DNA of 19,899 nucleotides from an uncultured Fretibacterium sp. (GTDB lineage: Bacteria > Synergistota > Synergistia > Synergistales > Aminobacteriaceae): the NCBI GenBank assembly GCA_937892105.1, contig CALAUZ010000050.1, positions 1 through 19,899 of the forward strand, in the 5' to 3' direction. This document shows positions 14,134 through 19,899 of this stretch, piece by piece; position 1 is the stretch's first letter; every line of letters starts with the position of its first letter. Position numbers and translations under genes: made by a program. The notes under the pieces were generated by a model. It worked only from the letters and a program-made list of their open reading frames with translations. It had not been told where the DNA came from and did no database searches.

Positions 14134-14708
14134 AGATTACGATAACAAATATTCTGGACAGCATTGCTACTTTAGGAGAAGACGTATTGAAAGGTGAACT
14201 TTCAAAATTTGTGAGCGAGAAAAATTCAGAAATCGAGGAATTTATCAGAGAAAAAGCCATAGATTTTGCTCGGCGTAAATTATCAATTACGTATATATTA
14301 AGTGATTCTCAAGATGGAGTAATGTTAGGATATTTCACCTTGACGCATAAATCAATAATTGTAAATAATCAAGGACTGAGTAAGACGACTCAGAAAAAAT
14401 TGATGAGATATGCGCGATTTGATAATGAAACTGGAAACTACATGACTTCAGCTTTTCTTCTTGCGCAGTTCGGTAAGAATTATGCCATTGATGATGGAAG
14501 ACGAATAACTGGCTCTGAAATGATGAAATATGTAGATGTAGTGTTACTTGACGTACAGAAGCGTATAGGAGGAGGAATTGTATATTTAGATTGTGAAGAT
14601 AAGGAAAAGCTGAAAAATTTTTATGAGAGAGAAAATTTTAAGAAATCAGGCGAAAGATATTCTGAAAACGATAATAAAAAATATTTGCAGTATATAAAGT
14701 TTATATAA
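14130..14708 (+). CDS. GNAT acetyltransferase, putative toxin
   Basis: A 192-residue GNAT-fold protein. Strand GYFTLTHKSI (67-76), SAFLLAQFGKNYAI (107-120) leading into the acetyl-CoA loop DDGRRITGSEMM (121-132), the GGGIVYLDCED strand (147-157), and the C-terminal FYERENF (164-170) with a Tyr placed like the catalytic Tyr of TacT/AtaT toxins. Those toxins acetylate charged tRNAs and stop translation; the small partner and ATGA overlap fit such a module. The acetyl-CoA loop departs from the classical Q/RxxGxG/A form. Linked to the par operon, it may add post-segregational killing. It could be a metabolic acetyltransferase, but pairing makes toxin more likely. Confidence 0.78.
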   Translation: MKITITNILDSIATLGEDVLKGELSKFVSEKNSEIEEFIREKAIDFARRKLSITYILSDSQDGVMLGYFTLTHKSIIVNNQGLSKTTQKKLMRYARFDNETGNYMTSAFLLAQFGKNYAIDDGRRITGSEMMKYVDVVLLDVQKRIGGGIVYLDCEDKEKLKNFYERENFKKSGERYSENDNKKYLQYIKFI

Positions 14709-14711
14709 TTT

Positions 14712-15542
14712 TTAGCTTGTATTCAGAGGGTCGTGCCAGTGTTTAGAGTATATTGCGCCCGGCCTAGCCCAAGAGCGTTGAAATTTACGCCAATCGAGAG
14801 TAGTGTTGCCTTTGAAATCTCTGTAAAGCATGGCCATAGGACAGAAGCCGAGAGCTTTGACGGTTTCCAGCCGTTTAGTGGCGAAGTCGAAGGAGTCGCC
14901 GGGATAGCCAATGAGGACATAACAGCGAAGAATGCTCCTGTTACCGTAGCCAGCTTCCTTGAAGAGTTTAGCGGCGTGTTCAAGGGGCGGCAAATCGTCA
15001 GGAGTGTCGTAAGCGAAGAAAATTTGTTTAGGTTTAACTTGTTTGAACAGGTCAATATGCCAAGATTTGAGAAGTTTAGCTTCAATGCCGCCCGTAAATT
15101 CCGGCCTATGTCTTTGTTGTTTGAGCATGTCAAAGACAGCCCTGATATGACCTTCCGAACAAGCTAATAAATTATCGTCGAGAACGTTGTAACCGTCAGA
15201 AATAGGAAGTTCGCGCAAAGTTCCCTCACGTTTAGGAACGGAACAGAACCAGCAGTGATTATGACACCCTCGCGAAGTAATAGTGTAGCCTTGTTTTAGA
15301 TATAAACCGGGAGTAAAAGCCTCGCCGCGCATCCCCGTAGCAGGACCGCCGATTTTAACGTTGCCATAACGCGACCATTGTTGAGCTAAAAATTCAGATT
15401 CCTGTAAATCCCAAGTGAAAGTAACAGAAATATGAATTTCCGAAATATTATCGGGAATGAATAAGCCCGGACTGCCGATAGCGACATAATTATCTTGAGG
15501 AGTAGCGTTAGTTTTTCTTGGGAAGACACGTAAAATGGGCAT
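14712..15542 (-). CDS. Radical SAM protein of mobile elements
   Basis: A 276-residue protein with the radical SAM 4Fe-4S motif GCHNHCWFC (C93, C97, C100) in a TSRGC context, then later conserved segments (LDDNLLACSE, EFTGGIEAKLL, IFFAYDTPDD, LRCYVLIGYPGD) of a small TIM-barrel-like radical SAM enzyme. There is no SPASM or B12 domain. The N-terminus MPILRVFPRKTNATP is typical of a group seen in phages and conjugative elements, substrate unknown. It starts 2 bp after the peptidase stop with no visible ribosome site, so it is probably coupled to it. It ends the transfer block and converges on the GNAT gene with a 3-bp gap. Confidence 0.82.
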   Translation of the reverse strand: MPILRVFPRKTNATPQDNYVAIGSPGLFIPDNISEIHISVTFTWDLQESEFLAQQWSRYGNVKIGGPATGMRGEAFTPGLYLKQGYTITSRGCHNHCWFCSVPKREGTLRELPISDGYNVLDDNLLACSEGHIRAVFDMLKQQRHRPEFTGGIEAKLLKSWHIDLFKQVKPKQIFFAYDTPDDLPPLEHAAKLFKEAGYGNRSILRCYVLIGYPGDSFDFATKRLETVKALGFCPMAMLYRDFKGNTTLDWRKFQRSWARPGAIYSKHWHDPLNTS

Positions 15543-15544
15543 GA

Positions 15545-16063
15545 TTAAAAAGTGAGCAAGGGGACGGCCTTATAACATTTGGAGAGTTTAGCCGCGCCCA
15601 GATAACGGGAATCGAAACCGAAGGGCGAATCACTGAGTAACCAGACCTCATCGGAAGCCAGAGTAACGGGGAGCGGGAACGCCTGTAAAAATCGCCCCGC
15701 CCTGTCGTGAGAAAGCGGCGCACTGTTCGGAAACGGAACGCCGTTAATGAGAATCAGCCTGTTATCGCCTTGTTCAATAAAATCGCCTTTAAGACCTGCA
15801 ACTTTTTTAATGAAAGGTTTATTTTTGTTCCACATATTTTTTCTGAAATATTCAGGCGGCACCCAATCAGTAGAGGAGAACGCCTCAACAGGCACTTGAA
15901 CAAAATCGCCTTTTTTCGGGAGACAGTCAAGTTTGAGCCACAAACCGCGAGGGACGGAGGCAGTAGTATTGAGAATGAAGCACTCCGAACAAATGAGGGC
16001 GGAAATAATTGAACCTACAAGAATAATGATTAAGGCATTCCGCTTCTGAAATTTTCTGCACAT
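15545..16063 (-). CDS. traF: TraF-type conjugal transfer signal peptidase (S26)
   Basis: About 172 residues. A short basic N-terminus and one membrane helix (NALIIILVGSIISALIC) are followed by NTTASVPRGLW, holding the catalytic Ser (S36), and FIKKVAGLKGD with the catalytic Lys (K86). FGFDSRYLG near the end matches the S26C box. TraF enzymes mature and cyclise the conjugative pilin. A GTG at 16075 overlaps the topB stop and gives 4 more residues. The ATG at 16063 is preferred because GAGG lies 6 bases before it, while the GTG has no site. Placement between topB and the transfer genes supports the role. Confidence 0.85.
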   Translation of the reverse strand: MCRKFQKRNALIIILVGSIISALICSECFILNTTASVPRGLWLKLDCLPKKGDFVQVPVEAFSSTDWVPPEYFRKNMWNKNKPFIKKVAGLKGDFIEQGDNRLILINGVPFPNSAPLSHDRAGRFLQAFPLPVTLASDEVWLLSDSPFGFDSRYLGAAKLSKCYKAVPLLTF

Positions 16064-16071
16064 GAAGAGCC

Positions 16072-18102
16072 TCACTTTTTGAAGACGGGTTTGCCGTTTT
16101 TATCGTTAGCGGTCATCTTGCACTCAGGATAACTAGAACAGCCCCAGAACGGGCCATTTTTACCGTTGCGCAAAAACATGGGCGCACCACAGCGTGGACA
16201 CTTGATGGAACTTTTCTTTGTGGATTTTTTACCGTCAGTTTTTTTAGAATTGCCGCTATCCAAACTCTGAACGTTGATAGGCTGTGCGGAGGCAATAGTT
16301 TCCCTGATAGCGTCTTCAACGAAGCGAATAACCTCGTCGATGGACATAGCAGAATTTTTGACTTTCCTGAAGTAAGTTTCCCAGACAGCAGTGAGGTCAG
16401 GCAGAGTAATATTTTCTGGTAAAGCATGAATGAGACTTTTTGCGGAAGGAGACGCGATTAAATTTTTGCCCTTATTAATTAACATGCCGCTGTCAATAAG
16501 TTCTTTGAGGATAGTGGCCTGAGTAGCGGCAGTGCCGATGCCGTCAGTTTCCTTGAGAATTTTCTTGATTTCGCTGTCCCTGACATAACGGTGAACTTCA
16601 TTCATGGCTTTGAGCAAGGTAGCTTCAGAAAATCTTGCGGGAGCTTTAGTTTTTTTCTCCAATAAATTGATGTCATTGCACGAGCCATTTTCACCTTCGG
16701 AAGTTTCAGGAAGAGAAGCGGAATTATTATCCTCGTCGTTATCGTTATCGTCGTCCTTGTCCTGCAAATCATTCTCAACGGATTTCCAGCCCTCATTAAG
16801 AATCTGCCGCCCCGAAGCGGAGAACAATTCACCGTCAATGTCAGCGGAAATATTGACCTGTAAATATTCAAAGTCGAGCATGAAGAAGCTGATGTAACGC
16901 CTAGCGACGAGTTCAAAGATTGAAGCCTCGTTTCCTTCAAGTGGCTTTGAGATTTTACATGAAGCGGAGGGAATAATGGCGTGGTGTTCCTCGACTTTCT
17001 TGCTGTTGAAGACAGGAGTTTTACGCCCCTTATCGACAAATTGAGGAATTTTGACAGAGGATAATTTTTCAATGACAGCAAACACATTATCAGCTTCGTC
17101 CTGATGAGCCTCCGGCAAAAATTCACAGTCAGAGCGCGGATAAGTCAAAATGCCCTGTTCGTATAACTTCTGACAGATTTCAAGAGTTTTAGCAGGGGAC
17201 AGGTCAAATTTTTTCGATGCAATCATCTGAAGTTTCGGGAGCGAGAACCCTACAAGAGGCTTAGAGGCTAGCTTTTTACTCTCATACTTAGTGATAGTAG
17301 CGGGTTTTCCTTTAAGTCTGCTGACCAGATTATCGCCGACAGATTTATCAATGAGGCGTTTTTCCTCGTCAAGACCATCCTGTTCGTCTTTAGGTCTCCA
17401 AGTAGCTTTGAACGAGCCGTTTGCGACAGAAATATCAGCCTTAATAATCCAAAAGGGTTTAGGCACGAAAGATTCAATGACTTCATCACGCCTGACTACA
17501 AGGGCAGTAACGGGAGTTTTGACCCTTCCGATTCTGAGAGGGCCGCCACTGTAACCGTTTTTCTCAGCGAGCTTAGTATAAAGGCGCGTTAAGTTCATAC
17601 CGTGCAACCAGTCAGCGCGACTACGAGCGAGAGCGGCATCACGGTCGCCGTGAAAATCTGAATTAGGCTTTAAGTTATCGAGAGCTTTTTTGACGGCTTC
17701 AGGATTGGTATCGCTTATCAGGATACGCAAGACTTTTCCTTTGTACCCGCAATATTCAAGAATTTCGTCAATGAGCAACTGCCCTTCTCTGTCGCAGTCT
17801 CCGGCGTTTATGACAACATCGGCCTTCTTCAATAATTTTGTGAGATTATCGAATAAATCTTTGCTTTCCTTTTTGATGAGCATTTTCCAGATTTCAGGGA
17901 AAATGGGCAGGTCAGAAATATTCCAGCGTTTATATTTTTCGTCGTAGTTTTCTGGCATAGCCTGTTCAAGCAAATGACCCGCCGCCCAAGCAACAATATC
18001 ATCACCAGCCTGAATGTAGAGCTTGTGATTCTCCTGCGGCCTCGATAAAACAGCGGCGATGGAGCGGGCGAGACTGGGTTTTTCAGCAATAAATAAGCGC
18101 AT
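16072..18102 (-). CDS. topB: DNA topoisomerase III
   Basis: A 676-residue type IA topoisomerase. Toprim: FIAEKPS (with E7) and GDCDREG with the DxD metal pair (D102, D104). The catalytic Tyr is Y321 in LTYPRSD. Also seen are EEHHAIIPS and GTAATQATI of the TopB core and a C-terminal four-Cys zinc ribbon (CPRCG...CSSYPEC). TopB homologues encoded on conjugative elements help relax or decatenate transferred DNA. An acidic insert (DKDDDNDNDED, about 460-475) sits before the last core segment. The ATG at 18102 is chosen: AAAGGA lies 10 bases upstream, whereas the upstream TTG at 18111 would be almost on top of it. It begins 18 bp after the virB10 stop. Confidence 0.93.
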   Translation of the reverse strand: MRLFIAEKPSLARSIAAVLSRPQENHKLYIQAGDDIVAWAAGHLLEQAMPENYDEKYKRWNISDLPIFPEIWKMLIKKESKDLFDNLTKLLKKADVVINAGDCDREGQLLIDEILEYCGYKGKVLRILISDTNPEAVKKALDNLKPNSDFHGDRDAALARSRADWLHGMNLTRLYTKLAEKNGYSGGPLRIGRVKTPVTALVVRRDEVIESFVPKPFWIIKADISVANGSFKATWRPKDEQDGLDEEKRLIDKSVGDNLVSRLKGKPATITKYESKKLASKPLVGFSLPKLQMIASKKFDLSPAKTLEICQKLYEQGILTYPRSDCEFLPEAHQDEADNVFAVIEKLSSVKIPQFVDKGRKTPVFNSKKVEEHHAIIPSASCKISKPLEGNEASIFELVARRYISFFMLDFEYLQVNISADIDGELFSASGRQILNEGWKSVENDLQDKDDDNDNDEDNNSASLPETSEGENGSCNDINLLEKKTKAPARFSEATLLKAMNEVHRYVRDSEIKKILKETDGIGTAATQATILKELIDSGMLINKGKNLIASPSAKSLIHALPENITLPDLTAVWETYFRKVKNSAMSIDEVIRFVEDAIRETIASAQPINVQSLDSGNSKKTDGKKSTKKSSIKCPRCGAPMFLRNGKNGPFWGCSSYPECKMTANDKNGKPVFKK

Positions 18103-18120
18103 AAAATTCAAATCCTTTCG

Positions 18121-19341
18121 TTAGTTGCGCCAGACACGGGGAAAAATGATGTCGTGCTGGACAAAAATCATAAATCTGTATCCGGGTTTAATCTTGATTG
18201 TTGGCTGACGGTTGGCTTCCCGCTGGATAATCTGGGCGATGGCTTCAGCGACAGCAGTGGCGGCGTTTTCAGCGAGAATGGAACGTGGATCGTCAGTGTC
18301 TCTGTTATTATTGTCAGTAGGAGCGGCGAGTTCGACCCCAGCACCGAGCAAAGAGACGAAGAGGGCAGAGGAGATGATAGGCCCCCAATGCCGATTAACC
18401 GCGCCTTTGAAGCCCGAATAGCCGGACTGATCCGCGCCCTTTAAGTTGTCGAGAACGAGACTTGACCCGTCAGGAAAAATTAACCTGCTCCACATAACAA
18501 GAACTCTGCTTTGTCCGTAAGAAATCTGGTTGTCATAAGTGCCGATGAGTCTCGACCCGCGAGGGATTAACAGGTAACGCCCCGTAGCGGTGTCCCAGAC
18601 ATTTTCGGAGACCTGAGCAATCATGTTGCCGGGCAAGTCGGAATTGAGGCCGGAGATTAAAACGCAAGGTAAAAGAGTGCCGGATTTTAATTCAAAAGCA
18701 CTGCGAGGGGAAGCCACAGTATATTTTGAGTATTCTTCGGGCAAATCCTGTTTAGTAAAAGCGTCCTTTCTATTCCAGCCGTTAGGGTCGGGCTGATTAT
18801 TTTGTTGAGGCATAAAAGGGATTCCGTCTGTAGTCGTAGCAGAAGTATTAACAGGTGCATTTGACAGCAGTCGTGAAACTTCTGCGAGAGTGTCGGAGTT
18901 ATTGCCATTTTGGGTATTGCCGCCACTGTTTGTCTGCTCCCTGAAAGCCTGAATTGTGGTAGGAGCATTAGCGGCAATGAGTCTTTTTTCCTGATTTTGT
19001 TTTCTCATGTCCGAGACTCTCGGCACTGGGACATAAGCCGGACGAACTCGTTGCGGCTGTGGAGCAGGAGCAGGTTCAGGCGCTGGAGCTGGTTCAGGCT
19101 CAGGGGGTTTAGGTCTTGGCAAAGAAATGGACTGTGCGCCCCTCGAAGCCTCGAAAAGATTTGTAGGAGCATTGCTTCCGTTTAAGTTACCGCCAGCATT
19201 GAGAATAGACAAAGCGACGAGAGTGAAAATAATCCCCGCGCCGATGAAGACGAAGAGGGCAATGCGTTTTGAAGCAGATTTACCCTGTTTAGCTTTCTGC
19301 TGTGCGGAAGGTTCAAAGCGGTCAGGACTGTCTGAACTCAT
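18121..19341 (-). CDS. virB10: TrbI/VirB10 type IV secretion protein
   Basis: A 406-residue energy-sensing protein that spans the inner membrane and forms part of the outer-membrane core of the conjugation channel. A cytoplasmic N-terminus and one membrane helix (27-47, IALFVFIGAGIIFTLVALSIL) precede a Pro-rich periplasmic linker with PEPAPAP repeats (about 74-110). The TrbI C-terminal domain has GTLLPCVLISGLNSDLPG, AQVSENVWDT, RYLLIPRGSRLIG, YGQSRVLVMW and the amphipathic antenna region SALFVSLLGAGVELAA. Length is typical. It overlaps virB9 by ATGA. The name follows the family; trbI is an equal choice. Confidence 0.92.
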   Translation of the reverse strand: MSSDSPDRFEPSAQQKAKQGKSASKRIALFVFIGAGIIFTLVALSILNAGGNLNGSNAPTNLFEASRGAQSISLPRPKPPEPEPAPAPEPAPAPQPQRVRPAYVPVPRVSDMRKQNQEKRLIAANAPTTIQAFREQTNSGGNTQNGNNSDTLAEVSRLLSNAPVNTSATTTDGIPFMPQQNNQPDPNGWNRKDAFTKQDLPEEYSKYTVASPRSAFELKSGTLLPCVLISGLNSDLPGNMIAQVSENVWDTATGRYLLIPRGSRLIGTYDNQISYGQSRVLVMWSRLIFPDGSSLVLDNLKGADQSGYSGFKGAVNRHWGPIISSALFVSLLGAGVELAAPTDNNNRDTDDPRSILAENAATAVAEAIAQIIQREANRQPTIKIKPGYRFMIFVQHDIIFPRVWRN

Positions 19342-19899
19342 TTCCCAACCCGCCTTTCAGATTTAGTAGGAGTTGAAGTTCTGCTTTCCCTGATATTGGT
19401 ATTAGAAATTTTTTCATCTCTGACGATGGCGACTCTTTTAGTGCCTATTTTGAGATAAGCCCTGTCAAATAAACGGTCAACGATATAATACCGACCTTTG
19501 ACGCGGTAATTCGAGAGAGTTTCCTTTTTGTCGAGATAAATATAAAACGCCGGAGTTTCACTGAAACGCAGGGGCATACGGATATAAGTTTTATTGCCAT
19601 CATCAAAAACCGCGTCAGGTTTCCAGTCAACCCTGTTCTTGTCAATGATAGTGTAGCGAGTGTAGAGAGTATCGAAATTAACGCCGTCCGTGCCGAGCTG
19701 TAATTCATCCTCCAGAGGCTTTTTACCCGAACTGTTCTGCTGACTTTTAACGAAAATGGAAGTCAAATCGTTCATCTGATAGGAGAAAGCGACACCGCGA
19801 ATGTACTGCGATTCTTCAGTAGCAGTGAAGTCGAGATTATAAGTTCGTTTGTCAGTGTGAATAAGCAAGTTTGTCGAAATGCCGGGTTGCGAGGGCTTA
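19338..19899 (-). CDS. virB9: TrbG/VirB9 type IV secretion protein, 5' end cut by window edge
   Basis: The frame is open to the right edge, giving about 186 residues of the C-terminal part. Visible segments are QPGISTNLLIHTDKRTYNLDF and YQMNDL, then a linker, then the beta-rich C-terminal domain (NYRVKGRYYIVDRLFDRAYLKIGTKRVAIVR), which binds VirB7 and VirB10 in the outer-membrane core. The TTG at 19868 is internal, not the start, because homologous sequence continues upstream of it. It is followed directly by virB10. Confidence 0.9.
   Translation of the reverse strand, partial: KPSQPGISTNLLIHTDKRTYNLDFTATEESQYIRGVAFSYQMNDLTSIFVKSQQNSSGKKPLEDELQLGTDGVNFDTLYTRYTIIDKNRVDWKPDAVFDDGNKTYIRMPLRFSETPAFYIYLDKKETLSNYRVKGRYYIVDRLFDRAYLKIGTKRVAIVRDEKISNTNIRESRTSTPTKSERRVGK

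Noticed and set aside
14733..15167. A 144-residue plus-strand ORF (and a 136-residue minus-strand ORF in another frame)
   Set aside because: Both overlap the radical SAM gene, whose motifs are clear; these are frame shadows.
16602..17126. A 174-residue minus-strand ORF inside topB
   Set aside because: Out-of-frame shadow of the topoisomerase core; Ser/Leu-rich composition and no motif.
19070..19125. Short repetitive DNA in virB10
   Set aside because: It encodes the Pro-rich periplasmic linker normal for TrbI/VirB10 proteins.

Overview
The window reads as part of a conjugative element (plasmid or integrative conjugative element) from a low-to-medium GC bacterium. The host has strong AGGAGG-type ribosome binding sites. 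The transfer genes are of the Trb/VirB type usual in diderms: TrbG/VirB9, TrbI/VirB10, a TraF-type signal peptidase and topoisomerase III. A gut or rumen diderm such as a Negativicute or a Synergistota member would fit, but nothing here proves the host and this is inference.

Right part (14712-19899, all minus strand): a conjugation block running virB9 (cut by the window edge), virB10, topB, a TraF-like S26 peptidase, then a radical SAM protein of unknown job. Middle (12857-14708, plus strand): a partition operon with a ParA ATPase, a ribbon-helix-helix DNA-binding partner, a 65-residue protein and a GNAT acetyltransferase that together look like a toxin-antitoxin pair. It has a clear promoter and a perfect 11-bp inverted repeat over the predicted transcription start. 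Next to it and divergent (11702-12620) is a DUF3990 (ADP-ribosyltransferase-like) gene with its partner, probably another toxin-antitoxin pair.

Left part (1-11599, all minus strand): one tightly coupled operon whose genes overlap by 1-4 bp or are 5-15 bp apart. In order of transcription: an unknown 280-residue protein; a family-1 uracil-DNA glycosylase-like protein with Glu at the catalytic Asp position; a dynamin-like GTPase; a second dynamin-like GTPase with two G domains; a small tail-anchored protein; a HerA/FtsK-like ATPase with a Ser/Thr-rich hydrophobic insert; an LHH-type nuclease toxin; a SUKH (SMI1/KNR4) immunity protein; an orphan HTH protein; and an LRAT-domain protein cut by the window edge. 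The first six genes form a possible undescribed membrane-linked conflict or anti-phage system, with a polymorphic toxin/immunity cassette at its 3' end.

The most striking sequence features are these. The two G-domain segments of the large dynamin share a 677-bp stretch that I read as base-for-base identical, while the flanks have diverged. A strong internal ribosome binding site and ATG at 7660 could give a shorter 764-residue dynamin. A shared motif overlaps the -35 regions of the dynamin operon and of the DUF3990 operon. No tRNA, rRNA, CRISPR array, insertion sequence or clear intrinsic terminator was seen, and no gene-free stretch exceeds about 240 bp.
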